DNA from: Apiosordaria backusii
Taxonomy: Eukaryota; Ascomycota; Sordariomycetes; Sordariales; Lasiosphaeriaceae
NCBI GenBank assembly: GCA_030549205.1
Contig: JAUKTV010000004.1
Span: 930,001 to 994,000, forward strand
Direction: 5' to 3'
Length of the DNA: 64,000 bases
The position numbers were made by a program, and so were the translations under genes. Of this stretch, positions 1-12,161 are shown one piece after another; the first letter of the stretch is position 1; the number at the start of each line of letters is the position of its first letter. Below the pieces are notes generated by a model, which made no database searches, was not told the origin of the DNA, and was given only the letters and a program-made list of their open reading frames with translations.

Positions 1-1695
1 AGCGGAAGATTTAAAGGGAGATACAGGGAGATACAAGCAGACAACAACACCCAGGAGAGCATGAGCAGAGGAGCATCCAGGCAAAAGCAGATTCTAAGAG
101 AATCGTTCACCTTTGTAGTAGAAAACAAGTACTGTAAGATACCCAAGCCCGAACAGAATTGAAACCTCTATGATTATGACAGATATGACAATGATATCAA
201 GTTAGTATGTTATTCACTCGGCCCAGCGATTTGGGTACCTTACCGTACTCACTCCATTTCGTTACTGCTCCCGGGCTTGTCGTATACCCACACACACACA
301 CCCACATCCACACCCACAAAACTCGAGTGATATGCCCCAAACCAACAAAATGCAGGTACCCCCTGTTACTCACATGGGAGTCCCACCAAAATATCCCGCT
401 CCATTGTCCTACCCCTACTGGGGGCTTACAACCAAGCTCCTCTGTTCCCGAAGGCCGACATCGCCCCCGACCATCGGCTGTCGATCGGCCAACGTTACTA
501 TCTCACCCAAGCTCTGTCGTGACATATCCCTTTCTGCGTGGCGAACCAGCGTGGCGAACCAGCGTGGCAACCTGTTGTGTACCAAGCGTACAGAAACGCA
601 CAGTATCACCTCCCTCCACTGGCGATGATTAATCCCGTTCCTTTTTCTGTCACCGTTCATTCGTCATTATGAGCCGTGTGGCATATACTCTCCTGGTAGA
701 ACGACATGACCCATGATCAGTGAGCGAGCACCGGCGGATTGGAGGGTGCTGTACTTTCTGTTTGACATGTTATCCAAGGTGTTCAGTATCTTGCATACTC
801 GTCCGACATGACAATCACCAAAAGCATCATGCGAAAAAGTAGTCAAGCAGACAATGGGATAACCGCTCTTCGCCTCAGCATTGAGCTCCGACTTTCATTG
901 TGTTGCTTCCTTTCGGTTCAGGGCTGGACTGCCTAGCATTTCTTCTCCTGGAGACCCCATCTGGAGAGCGTCTTATCCCCGCTGCTTAATATCGTGATAT
1001 GTTGATATGATGATGATTAAGTTCCCAAGCCAACCAACCACAAGTCGGAGGCTTCCTCTATGCCAGCCCACCACGCCCCTGATGCTATCAGAAATAGTCC
1101 ATAACATAATGGCCAAACAAAAACACATCTTGGTTTACCCCCCTGGTCCGATTTATACTTCTCGCTTGTAGCAGCCGCCCGCCCATATCCACAGAGAAAT
1201 CACCTATACAGAGAGAAAACAACCACCACACTCGTTTGAACACAAGTGATGCAACTCCTCAACGCCCTCGCATAATATGTCTAGAACCACCAAAAAGCCA
1301 ATAATCAACGAGGGAAAGAAATAACAATAACGCCGGGACCACAGCGGGTCATGGACCAAAATTTCCCCAGGTCGAAAATGATTATACAGAGACTAGAAAA
1401 AACCAGCAGATGCGCCGGGGGGGTATCATATGGGGCGGGGGTGAAAAAACCGTTGTTGCTCTCGGTTGCCGCACATCCCACAGCGGACAGATTCTGGAAC
1501 CCGGAAAACTGCGTGATGCAAAAAGAAGTAGAGGTCGCCACACGCTGCTCAGACGTTGTCGCGGGTCCCCAGAAGGAGATTGATATGCCGTGACAAAGGA
1601 GACGATAAAGTTAATTCGGTGGTCGGTTGGGCTGTGCCGCAAAACGGGAGGAGCCGTCGATGAAGGAGCCGTGAGAAAGACAACTCTCAAAGCGC
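1..1695. other. Intergenic, no gene seen
   Basis: No open frame here has a convincing domain, codon pattern or splice structure. A CA-rich stretch lies near 290-318. A 13-bp unit (GCGTGGCGAACCA) is repeated about 2.6 times at 535-570. The right end is the 3' flank of the minus-strand membrane protein gene that ends at 1696. Confidence 0.6.
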
Positions 1696-2187
1696 TCAAC
1701 TATTCTGGGTCTCGCTGCGCCAGATTCCTGCGCCAAGGGGCTTGCTGACTCCAAACCCTACACCGACTGCGATGCCAACGATGAGAAAGATGAGCAGTAT
1801 CTTGACGAGAATGCGGTTCCGCTTGCTGAGTCCGGCGAGGCAGTTGCACGTCCGGCGGTTCTTCTTGGCGGCCTTGGCTTTTCGCTTCCAGTGATCTTGC
1901 CCGGGCCAAACTTGGCAATCGGTCCCTCCCTTGGTGCACTCCGCTGACCTCTTGTGGCTATTCTCGTGGGTGATCATGGCTTCGATGTCGGTATCAAAGG
2001 GATTTAATCGGCGAGTGGTAGCTGGTGTGGACAGATCCGAAAGTCGCGACGCTGACGTCTCCTTCTCGGTCAGTGTTGGGAATGGTTCGGGTGTGAGTGT
2101 CTCTTGAGAAGTCTTGGTAGGCAGCCGGGTCGTTGATATCGTTTCGACTGTCAAGCCCGGCTTGGTGATGTCTGCTGGAGAAGCCAT
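1696..2187 (-). CDS. Conserved fungal small single-pass membrane protein, unknown function
   Basis: A 163-aa protein. The start is taken at MASPADITKPG (2187) rather than the upstream in-frame ATG at 2331, because the first 48 codons of the longer frame look like untranslated leader. The N-terminal half is Thr/Ser/Pro rich. A motif NPFDTDIEAM follows at about residue 70, then TDCQVWPGQDHWKRKAKAA, a basic Cys-containing stretch, and a hydrophobic segment (ILVKILLIFLIVGIAVGVGFGV) near the C-terminus. This layout predicts a cytosolic N-terminus and a tail-anchored C-terminus. I recognise the NPFD-WPGQDHW-transmembrane arrangement as a widespread Pezizomycotina family of unknown function. No intron is needed. 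No enzyme motif is visible. Confidence 0.75.
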   Translation of the reverse strand: MASPADITKPGLTVETISTTRLPTKTSQETLTPEPFPTLTEKETSASRLSDLSTPATTRRLNPFDTDIEAMITHENSHKRSAECTKGGTDCQVWPGQDHWKRKAKAAKKNRRTCNCLAGLSKRNRILVKILLIFLIVGIAVGVGFGVSKPLGAGIWRSETQNS

Positions 2188-5100
2188 GTTGTGAATTGGT
2201 TCTGTGAGCGTTGTATAATGGCTGGATCTGTAATTATATCGCGGCAGCGGCCGTTCTGGATCTGGGTGGCAGAGTCGGTTGATGTTTCGTGTTCGAAGTT
2301 TCGGAAGTCGGACGGACAAAAGGCAAGCCACGAGAAGCTCTTAGCTTCTTAGGTCAAGGGGTTTTGCGTTGTCTGGAAGGTGTCAGTCCGGAGATACAGA
2401 AAGTCACAGCACACACGCAAGGGTATTGGAGGTAATTGATTCTGGAAAAGCGTGACGAGGGCTGTGGCAGGTCTCAGGTGTCCTTACGGTTAGAATACTC
2501 GACTGACGAGCACAATGGCGGCAAAAGGTGCTTGTGGACACCGAGGTGAATAGAGCTTGTTGAAGCAAATGGGCCCGTGACCCCTTCCCAGCAGGAGATG
2601 AGCGGGCTCAGTTGGAGAAATGGCAGATGGCGTCGACGGTGTGTCGCGTTGTGGGCTGTGAGTGAATCGGTATGCTATCCGTCTCTTCCCACTCAAAACG
2701 TCCTCGGCAGCCGTTCCACTCGCCTTTTCAGCGGTGTTTTGAGGGCAATTGGGGCTGTTGATGACGGAAGGAGAGCTCAGAGGTTCCTCGAGAGGAATGA
2801 GAGAACTGGGCGACTGAGCAGAGAAATGGGAAATGAGAGCAGCACCTCCCCCCCGGACCAAGCTGCAAGGACAACAGGTACCCAGGTACCTCCTGGCAAA
2901 ATGCACCAATGGGAAAGGGGCGGTCAGCGGCTGCACTTGGCTGCACTTGGGCCTTGGGGTCTGGCCTGACCGGGGCTGCCATTCGCTGGCACCTGCTAAC
3001 TTGTGGATAGCTTAAGCTCCACTTCCATTCTCGGTCATACAGCCCCACTGTGATTGGCTCGGGCAGCTGGCGCTAGGTTCTGGGGGTTGCAACTGCAAAC
3101 TCCATCTCCCGCATGCTGCATGTGGAGCGGAACAGCCTGAACCTGGCGAGCTTGAACAGGCACAGGGACTCTTTCTGGGCGCGCGCTCAAGGAACAGCGC
3201 TGGAGAGCTAATCCACATTCACGAGGCCTCTGACGTGCTGCATAAAAAGTGATAAGACGGAGATGGAGCCCAGAGATGACCACAATATTCCTTGGACACG
3301 GAATGTCGAGAAACACGAGTTTGCAGCAGATTGCGACGCGTCCGCAATCGCAAGAACTCCATCCCGTTGTTGTGAGTCCGGATCTGATGGTGATCACTGA
3401 TAGGCAGGCCGCCATGTCGGGTCGCCACCGTGGTCAGCGATGTGTACTAGAAATGTTTAAGACGAACAGACGAGCGTCCTCATCCAACGGACACGGCAGA
3501 TATGTCGGTTGACTGTTGGCCGTGGCCGTTCGGGCAATCATACGAAGAAGACACCAAGACCACCCGTTTTTGGCCAGATGGTGGAACGAGTGTGGCATCG
3601 CCAAAGACCCGGCCGGCCCTAGGGCTTGGGTTAAAAGTCTTGACCGAATTTTGGTGCTTGTTTTGCCTTGTCTTGGAATATTGGATTGTAGGGATTTCTG
3701 TGGTCGGATTGTAGGATCATATACACTTAATCCCACCTGCTACGATGGGAAAGTGCTGATAACGGTAAAGTAAAAAGTAACCATCCCACCACACCAGCCA
3801 TTCCGCTCCATCTTGCAGATGTCCCTTTTCTTGACATCAGCCTCATGACCCAAAAGGCTGGTGCTGCCCAGACGCCGCGCGAGCTTCCCACCGAGCAAAG
3901 AACCGGCCATGCCACCTCACCACACCATCATCAGAGTGGCCGAATCAGCTTGGGTGCGCAATGCAGGTTCGTCCGAACAGCAGCACAGTGTAAAAGTAGC
4001 AGTGACGCCCGGCATTTTGACGCATTTCTTCCGCTTCATTTTACCCTTCCGTGCGTGCATCCAACTAGATACTTGGCTCCAGCTCGAACGAAAGGAGAGA
4101 ATGGTTCGGTCGCAGTCCCGGCTCGCTTTGCCACGCATCCATCCCCGCTGCTGCAGCCACGCCGGCGCCCATCACGAACTCGGACTGCTGCTTGAGGCAA
4201 TGAGGCAAAGGGGCAAAGCCGGCTGGAGCATAGCACGACAGCACGATACGCGTGCTTGCATCAGAATAGGAGGATGTTTGCGTTGCGCAGCAGGTAATTA
4301 ACTGTCGACGCAGAAGATGTCTGAGTTTTGATGCAGTCTCACAACCGATCGACGCCTCTCGACCGTTTGGATAACATACGCATGCTCTTCAATGGGGGAT
4401 ATCGCTCATACACTGTACCTAGGTAGCCAAAGTTCCCCCATTTCAAAACCTGTTATCATCCTCCTCTATTTTCCCCCACTTCTTCGCGTAAGGTATCCCG
4501 TGCATGTGTCCCGCTTGTTCTCCTAAACGCGCAAACTTGCAAAAGATAAATTGGAAGGTGCCTCCAAGCGATGTGGCAGCATGACATGGTGAGGCGCCAA
4601 GGTTCAGATGTTTCGGGCCTCCTCTCTCTCAGCTCATGGATGCTCCAACGGACTTCCCTCTTTTGAACTGCCGCACAGCCCTTGGTCCTTGGTCTCTCTG
4701 CTTCTCACCATCTCTCTCTCTCTCTTCAACTTTCAAGTTTTGTGGGCTATTGATGCCGTCACTAGGGGCTAGGGACATACCACCTGTCGCACGTGTGCTG
4801 TCCCTGTCAGCTAGCTGGGGGCTGGGCAGCAAGCAGCTGAGAGAGAGAGAAAGCACGTTCTTTTTTCTACTTTTACACAATCTTCAAATATTGCTTCTTT
4901 CCAACCCCCGCTAAACGTGCCTGCGTGCTTGCGGTGAAGAATTGACCTTTTGACACATAGCATCTGCGCTTTTACTTTCTATTTGCTTGGGCTGGACGCA
5001 AGCTGTCAAAACTGGACTGAACTGGTTCTCTCCCGGAAAGCATCCGCTCAGCTGCTCTCCTTTTTGGCTTTTTAACTTTTGCACTAGTGCCTGCGGCACA

Positions 5101-6665
5101 AGCATTTCGCAACCACCCAGATGTTCCATCTTCCCTGATCTTAACATCTGGAATCCACCCGCTTGTGCAGCCGCTATGCTATTTCGAGTATAGCGTTATC
5201 TCAGGGGAGTTTTGAGTGTGACACTGCGGGGTCGTTTTCCCGTCCAAGCCTAGAACCCTGTCAAAATGAATCCTTGCTGGTGTGTTGGAGGAGCGGGCGG
5301 GGAACGTGGGAAACCATAAGCGTGCGTCGACGAGAAGGGGAAAGTCCAGTTTTTTAAAGAGTTGGGCTGCAGCTTGCATTCAACCATTGATTCGTTCTGG
5401 AATCTGGAACTCTAAAACCTGTGTGGGATTTTTGGGGACAGATCTGGGATCTGAGGATCTGCTTGGGTTCTGGACGGATCTCGTGAGCAACGGTTTGCTT
5501 CCAGACTCATCGGAGGTGTTGGCGGGCGATTTTGCCTGCCCCTCGACATACCCAAACAGCCTTCATTCCAAAGCGATGGTTTCCGCGGCTACAACTTCGA
5601 TAACAATTGTTTACTTCTTTATTTATTGTCACGAGCTATTTTTACTTTGCCTCATCCGAAGTCTTTGTTACATTTCTCATTCTCCCAAGTGGCTGGAAAA
5701 GGAGACTTTTGCTGCTGTCAACGTCTACACGAGTCATCAATTGCACTGCCCACAACTGCCCACACAAAATCCGATATCAAAACCGCGTATCCCTTATCGC
5801 TCCATGCCATGACGCCCCAAATAAAAACCTTGAACCCGACACACACACGGAGTGAAACCTTGACCTCCGGCTCCGCCTCAAAACTTTGACTTAACAATTG
5901 ATTGCTTTTGTGTCTTGTCTCTGCTTTATTTTCTAGAATACGAGAACAGCCGGGATTCTTTTGCTGATCATGATACACAGTAAGGTACAGGGCCGCGTAA
6001 GACCTCGTTACACCGCGCAGGAGGGTCATCATTGAAGATGTGAGTTCGGATGAGTTTGCAGCTTTGCACACCAAAGTGGGTTTCATCTCATGTGGTCAGC
6101 AAGCGCTGCAAGGCACGGCACGGCCAGGCACAGTGATCGCATTGGCCACATGGCCAACCTCCTGTGAATTCAACATTGCATGTGGTGATCGCTGCTTTGG
6201 GATGAAGGATTGATGGCTTGATGACGGCGGTGGAGGTTGGCGTGAGCGTGCGGCTGCGGCGTTTGTGTGTGTAACCAGCCTGCCTCTTTTTTTTGATGCA
6301 GATAATAGAAGCCGTCTCCGGTTGATCGTCATGAGAAATTGACTGGCACAAATATGGAACGCCACAAGAAACAATTTCAACAAGGTGAGGACAATAAGAT
6401 ATGGTGAGAATGAAACGTGTTGAAACCGAATTCTATCGACGTAGTGAGAGCGCCCTATTTCGACCTCCTCCTGCGCCTGAACTATCCTCCTGACTCCTTC
6501 AACCCACTCGAGTACGGAATAGAAAAAGGCTGCCCACTCCTCGATATCTTTGGTTCAGTGAATCTTGCCGCCCCTAAATACCCATTGTCCCCAAACCCCC
6601 TCATGGGGTTTGCAGGGACTTTTTTTTTCTTTTTTTTTTTTTTTTTTTTTTTCCCCAAGGATCCC
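2188..6665. other. Long intergenic region (4.5 kb)
   Basis: Several open frames occur here but none has a recognisable domain, consistent codon use or splice structure. CT/GA microsatellites lie at about 4710-4727 and 4840-4852. A near-pure T tract of about 33 nt lies at 6619-6652, just downstream of the Cys-rich gene on the other strand. The left part is the promoter and leader of the membrane protein gene. Untranslated RNAs cannot be excluded by eye. Confidence 0.5.
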
Positions 6666-7276
6666 TCACAAGGGAACCGTCGCAGGAACAAAATTCCCGC
6701 CCGGAAAGTCAATAGTTTCCCCGTTGCGAGACAGCAGGCCGAGGGATACATTTAGGGTGCATCTCTCGCATGGACCTCTATGGCCCAGGTCGCCATCGCC
6801 GCAGCCATGGTCCCCGGGACATTTCTGGCAGTTTTGGTCGGCGTGTTTGTCGTAGCGATTCCAGGAACAGATCCGTTTGAAGCCCTGCCAGGTGCGCCAG
6901 CCGAGGCTTGAAACAATCGAGTCGCAGCCCTTGGGATGGTATGCATTGCAGGGCAATGGCATCTTGTTGCCTTTGGCACCGCAGACGTGGCAGGTCCTGA
7001 GGTAGAAGGTTAGTAAGTGAATTTCGGGAATTGAGAAAATAAAGTGTTAAGATCGAAGGAGGAGCAACGTACCATGTGACCCACTTGAGATAGTCTCTCT
7101 TGGTGAGGCAAACGGGGATTATCATGAGGACTTCTTCGTCTGTAAGAATTAGAATTAGTGTTTGATCTGAAGACACTATAGACAAACAGCTGTCAGGGGC
7201 TTATAGGAAGTTTCATACCTAAGTCATCGGAGAGGGATTCGGCCGAGTGCATCATGCTTACGAACTCCTTGATCAT
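6666..7276 (-). CDS. Cys-rich small protein, three exons, unknown function
   Basis: Spliced model of 151 aa with exons 7276-7219, 7139-7073 and 6996-6666. The introns are GTATGA...TTACAG and GTACGT...CTCAG, and the frame is continuous across both joins. The start MIKEFVSMMHS was chosen because it is the first ATG giving an open first exon. About 11 cysteines occur, most in CxxC or spaced single positions (TCHVCGAKGNK, NAYHPKGCD, ICSWNRYDKHADQNCQKCPG, CERC), suggesting metal binding. No signal peptide or membrane segment is seen, so the protein is probably intracellular. The stop is followed within about 15 nt by a long A tract in the mRNA sense. I do not recognise the family. It lies divergent from the secreted-protein gene starting at 7976. 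Confidence 0.65.
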
Positions 7277-7975
7277 TGTGGGTTTTTTTTTTGTTTTTTT
7301 TGTTGCCTGTGATAGTGTTGCTCTGTTTACCTGATGGGTGGTTTGGTCGACAAAGACAAGGGCGATCTGATGCTGGGATCCTCTGATGTTTGAGGCTCAA
7401 GGTTGGAATTTCGGTTGGCGTTTTATACTTGACGAACTGGGCAACTGTGCAAACATACTCTTGGGTGGATCGCATTGTTTATTCACTCTAAAAGCAGAGC
7501 GCATTACCTTACTGGCCACCTGCTTGCCCCACAAACGCCGTTCTGATAATTGGATTGGAGGGCAGGGAGCAAGGAGCAAGACGTCAATGCTTAGGGAGAT
7601 AACGGAGGAGCAAGGCTGCCAGGCAGCACAGGATAACAATGGACTTCTCTGCTCTCATACATCGGATTGATATCACAGGATCAAGGTGTTCCTTCCCATC
7701 CTAAGACTCATTACCAGATGCGCAGATCACGCGTCTTCTTCGGAGCAGTAAACATCAGATGGACGGAGCAAGGTTGTTATCAGCGGCCGTATTGACAGCT
7801 GCCATTAAATAGGAATATGACACGTGATGGCATCAAAACGTTGATAAAGGGCCCAGAATCTCCCAACCTTTGGCGGTAATATTGGTCTTTCTTTTTCAAA
7901 CACCCACAACGACTTCAGACCTCCTCCAGGATTGCCGAAATCTACAACAGAACAACACCCCAACAATCACCCACA
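7277..7975. other. Divergent intergenic region
   Basis: Shared upstream region of the Cys-rich gene (minus) and the secreted-protein gene (plus). A short T/A homopolymer lies close to the Cys-rich gene start (7282-7302). Nothing else is recognisable apart from short frames without domain content. Confidence 0.5.
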
Positions 7976-8565
7976 ATGATCGCCTCCATGATGCTGGCCT
8001 TCCTTCCCATGCTCATCCAGCTGGCCATTGCCGGCCCAGTTGAGCGCGCCACCAAGCCGCAGGACGGGCAACAGGACTACCCGTCCACCGGCTGCATCTC
8101 TCTTGAGGGAAGAATTCCTGATCGCAACAACTGCCACAGAGTCATTGACACGTTCAGTCGTAAGTTTGAATTCTGAAAAGTCCAAACCACTACCTACCTG
8201 CTCAAAATCAACTGACCACAAAAAAAGAATCATCGAAAACAGGCCTCATGGACATCGCCGCCGGGAACTGCATCACCATCGGCGTCAACACCTGCTCTGG
8301 TTTCATTTGCAACTATCAGAACTACAAAGTCCAGGTCAACATGGCCAAGATGGCCATCGACATGACGGTCAACATTTTCAACCGCTGCGTCCTCAACGAT
8401 CAGTACGGACAGTGGGCTGGCGGGGATGTCGAGGTTGGGTTGATTCCAACGCCCCCCAATGCAGAGCCTCCCGCCCAACCCATCAACAAATCGGTGGATG
8501 AGGTTAGGGGGATGGTTGGTGGCACCATACCTGCTGTTGATGGTCGGATCTCACAACACCCGTGA
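7976..8565 (+). CDS. Small secreted protein, single-domain paralogue of the 9629 gene
   Basis: 168 aa from exons 7976-8159 and 8243-8565, with a GTAAGT...ACAG intron in phase 1. The N-terminus is a clear signal peptide (MIASMMLAFLPMLIQLAIAG). The mature part contains NCHRVIDTFS immediately before the intron, then Cys residues in GNCITIGVNTCSGFICNY, an amphipathic stretch (VQVNMAKMAIDMTVNIFNRC) and YGQWAGGDVEVGLIP. The spacing of Cys, helix, Cys and Gly-Gly blocks matches each half of the protein encoded at 9629-10748, so the two are paralogues. The fold resembles, by pattern only, the fungal Ecp2/killer-like small secreted proteins; I cannot confirm membership. Likely role: extracellular effector, antimicrobial or cell-surface protein (inference). 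Confidence 0.7.
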
Positions 8566-9628
8566 ACAGCCTGAGCTAAGATACCGCAGGCCATCTTGGA
8601 GAGATATGGACTGCATGGTGATATGGAGGAGGATACCGATTTTGCACCATAGCTAGGGGCCTGTTGCACAGAAAATGGATATTTAGATCTCCGCTCATAG
8701 TTGCTCAGAATTCAGACTTGCTTACCCAGAGTGCAAACACGTCTTGGTGGGCTTCTCAGATTAAAGAAGCATATGGTTTTGTTGCATTGTGGGGCAGAAA
8801 GTTCCTTCGTTCCGACGAAAAATGCTCGTCGGTTACTTGATTGTGATGCAAAAAGATAGCAGACTGTGTGGATGGAGCTATGATTTTGTTTGAATGTGAA
8901 TGTTCAAAGAATAATGACAGTAGCAGGGAAACTGGGGACATATCCTCCGGGTCCGTGAGTCGCAGATTCATATGTTTGAACAACGATGTACGTTGCCAAT
9001 TGCAAGGGGGCATAGATGTTAATTCCAAAGCTTCCATCCATTGCTTTCAAACAGCTCCAGTACCCGACCCTAGCACAACACGCGAAGGACCTAGATATTA
9101 GTCAAGTGGTCAGCGTATTGGGGTCAATTCCGGAAAAACACAATCGGACTTTTCCTAACTAGCACTCTCAGGGTCAGCCAGTGAGGTTTTAACGAGAAGT
9201 CTCCGCTCGCCGCATTGCATGATCTTCCTATTTTCAAACGTTTGCTATTTTCAAGCCTGGAGCTATCTAGTACGGTCGAGACCCCAGTGGCTCCTGCGCG
9301 GTTGACAGTGTCTCGTGTTCCAATCTCGAGCACGCTTCTTTCTGTCAGGTCCTGCGCCATGGTCTGGTGCTGATAAAAATTCATCTTATAGACATATTCT
9401 TTGTCAAGCTCAGGAATGGTTGGCTCCTTCGATAATGACTACCCACTGTGAAATCACAAAGAGTCGGCTCCGAGCGTCCGAGGGAAGGGACGGAATTGTC
9501 TGCCAAAAGGTTCCTTCCTTGCTCTATTAGTATATAAGATAGGTATGAACACCCTTCAGTGGAATACAAGCCCATGTTTCCTCCCTCAATCACACAATCA
9601 CATCCGGCGGGCAAGACCAATCAACACT
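8566..9628 (+). other. Intergenic region and promoter of second secreted gene
   Basis: No gene is seen. The last 100 bp holds a TATA element (annotated separately) and the leader of the second secreted-protein gene. Confidence 0.5.
9531..9538 (+). promoter_or_regulatory. TATA box of two-domain secreted gene
   Basis: TATATAAG lies 90 bp upstream of the ATG at 9629, a normal spacing for a regulated fungal promoter. Confidence 0.5.
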
Positions 9629-10748
9629 ATGCTGGCCCTGACAGTTCTCTTTTTGCCGTGTCTCATCGGCTTGGCTCTTGGTGGGCAGGTTGATCCTCTG
9701 AATCAAGCTCATGCTATGGCACCCGGTTATGTCCTCGACACCCTGAAAAGTGGAGTGGACTGCTATGAGGTCTTAAATCAGTTCAAGGGTAAGGTATTAC
9801 TCACGGCCTCTTCTTTCTTTCATTAGCCTGTAAGCTCGCTGACCACGGTTCGGGACGCCTCATACAGCAACCGATACAGGATTCCACGATCTCGAGATCG
9901 AGGGTGACGTAGGAATAACATTCACCTACAAAAGCTGCCGTGGCAAGCTCACCACCAACCTTCACAAAGGACAGATAACGGCTATTTCCATGGCGGACAC
10001 ATTGTCAAAAGCGGCGTCCTTCATTTTCTACAAGGGGAACATTGACGGTGGCCTCTGGGACACGTTCCTAGTCGATCGGTTTGAAGACCTTGAGATTGAA
10101 GTATACTTTGAGTTTATCAAGGACGCCAAGGCCAACGTCCTCAACCAGGAGAGCACACCGGGCAATTCTGTCGACCCCAACGAAACCTGTTTCAATTTGA
10201 CCGGCTTCCCGCCACTCGTGCAGGCAGACTGCCACACAGCTTTCAATAGTAAGTAAATTCTTTCTCGTATCAATTCCACACGATCGCGCAAGCACTGCAT
10301 GGATACTGCGACTAAATAATCACAAGCATGGGCTTCTGGTATGATGGACATCTATCCGAATCCCGAAAACATCACATACACTCCCAATTTTCTCTTGTAC
10401 ATCGGGAGCGGTTCTTGGGCCTGTGAATTTGTAATCTACAACAATGGGCAGGATTCCATTCGAGTCAGCCTGACCGACATAACGAACCAAGTTCAGAAGC
10501 ACATCTTTGACCCCTGCATCTCCAACGGTTGGTATGGAGGTTGGAGGCAGAACAACACGGGGGTGGCTTTGGACTTGAATAGCTCTGGCTTGATGGCGTG
10601 GTTCATGCCCCCTGAGCTTCTTGACGCCTTTTTATGGACGTGTAACTTGTGGATGACCCCCCTAAAGGGTTCAACTCCAAACGCTGCACCCGCAACGCTG
10701 ATACATCTTGGGGACCACGGGAACATAAGCATGGCAAGGGTCGGTTAA
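9629..10748 (+). CDS. Secreted protein with two tandem copies of the 7976-type domain
   Basis: 316 aa from three exons (9629-9788, 9880-10248, 10327-10748). Introns are GTAAGG...ACAG and GTAAGT...CAAG, both phase 1. The start MLALTVLFLPCLIG was chosen over the upstream ATG at 9545 because it begins the signal peptide (cleavage expected near ALGGQ). Repeat 1 begins at VDCYEVLNQFK and repeat 2 at ADCHTAFN. Each is followed by its intron, a beta-rich stretch, a Cys, a predicted helix (LTDITNQVQKHIF in repeat 2) and a Gly/Trp-rich segment (ISNGWYGGWRQNN). Several N-x-S/T sites support secretion. The first repeat has fewer cysteines than the second. Same family as the gene at 7976, probably from local duplication. 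Function unknown; effector or surface protein is inference. Confidence 0.7.
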
Positions 10749-11525
10749 CACCACCGCGAGTGCTTTATGACGGGATTGGATTGCTTGTCAGTGGTAGAAA
10801 TAGAGTGGATAGATCGAGCTCTAGTTTCACAGAAGGAAGTTTTTGGGATCTAATGATCATTAGGTAATCAAAACAATCAAGAGGATCACGATTTATTAAT
10901 TGCCATTCTTGACGTCCAACCTCCTGAATGAACTGGTGAGACGTGGCAAATACTTCAAAAACCAACGCCATGACCGATCTTCTGTCGAGGGAACCCGCGC
11001 AGATGTAAGGAAAGGATACGCTCCGCAAGAAAGCCACAATGTACCTATCCGAGAACCATGTGCAAAAGCATTTTGAGCCGGCCACCTACTCAAATTAACC
11101 GGTCATGCAGCACAATTTTGCTCTCACCAAGACAAAATGCACATCGGCGAGACATGAAGTCAACATCAAGCCGGTATCTTCTGTCAAGAGTGATGTTCCA
11201 CTCACCAAAAACCAGGCCAGCCCCGCCACAGAAAATATACCCGACACCATCTCTCTCAAGCTTGATGGTTCTAGGTAGAAAGCATACCAGACCCCGATTC
11301 CACACGTTCAGCCCCAGTACTGCCATGATGTGATGCCTCACACCAGATTGCTGTCATAATCAATCGAGGGGAAAAACAAATCAAGGACAAGAAAGCTACC
11401 TAGGCTTTGCTAAGGTACCTTAGATACGCTCTATCAAAGATTGCCTAACTCTACATAAACACCAGCAGGCAGCATAGGTACCTACCTAACAAACATAAAG
11501 TACTTTTTAATATTTGGTTTATTTT
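10749..11525. other. Intergenic, AT-rich toward the MITE-like element
   Basis: No coding pattern is seen. The segment becomes AT-rich after 11340, with repeated TAGGTA/TACCTA words (11399-11490), a texture often seen in fungal repeat-flanking DNA. Confidence 0.45.
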
Positions 11526-12019
11526 AGAGAAATTCTAACCATGCACCCCCCCTTTTGCTAACCATGCATCCCCCCCACTAAGGCTAGGGTTTTGTATGGC
11601 CCCTGAAATTGACATAACATTTCCCAACACTTTTTCCCATCACAACCACCATCAAGAACCACAACTGTCACTGCACTGCATTTTCCGCCATACAAAGTCC
11701 CATACAAATAAATGATTACAAATGCTACAATTAGGCTACAGTATTTGAACGACTCCTACCGCTTATATGCCAATACACCCTCCAAACTACCACCCGCACC
11801 TGCACCCACACCCACACCCACGCCCGCACCCATATTGCTACCTGGGCCAAAATTTCCAAGTGCTGGAGGTTGGCTTGTAAGCAAGCCGGTGGGAGCAGTG
11901 TGGCCGTTGGGAGCATGTGGTTGAAGTTCAAATTTTAGGGGCTATACAAAACCTTAACCCTATTGGGGGGATGCATGGTTAGCCAAAGGGGAGGTGCATG
12001 AGGTGGTTAGAATTTCTCT
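11526..12019. mobile_element. MITE-like non-autonomous element with long terminal inverted repeats
   Basis: The left end (11526-11610) starts AGAGAAATTCTAACC. The right end (12019 back to 11930) read on the minus strand starts with the same 15 bases and stays similar for about 85-90 bp, including CTAACCATGCAT followed by a C run, GGTTTTGTAT and GCCCCT. The first 60 bp of the left arm contains the CTAACCATGCA(C/T)CCCC word twice. A possible 6-bp target duplication TATTTT flanks the element (11520-11525 and 12020-12025), but the context is AT-rich. The 320-bp interior holds a short CACACC/CGCACC tandem (about 11791-11830) and no transposase. Superfamily cannot be assigned. Confidence 0.7.
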
Positions 12020-12161
12020 TATTTTACTTGCAAGTCTATAGCTTAAGTAATTGTTCTCCTTCTTTTCTTTTTTAAACCAAAATCCTATAAACTAGCCATT
12101 GCTTACCTTTACTTTATGCCTTACCCTACGTGATACACTGCCCTTAGAAAAACCTGCTAAA

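Noticed and set aside
6619..6652. T tract as a terminator for a Pol III gene
   Set aside because: No A/B boxes on either side; more likely a homopolymer in a 3' flank.
11712..11924. 70-residue frame inside the MITE-like element
   Set aside because: Pro/Thr-rich run caused by the CACACC tandem; no transposase or other domain.
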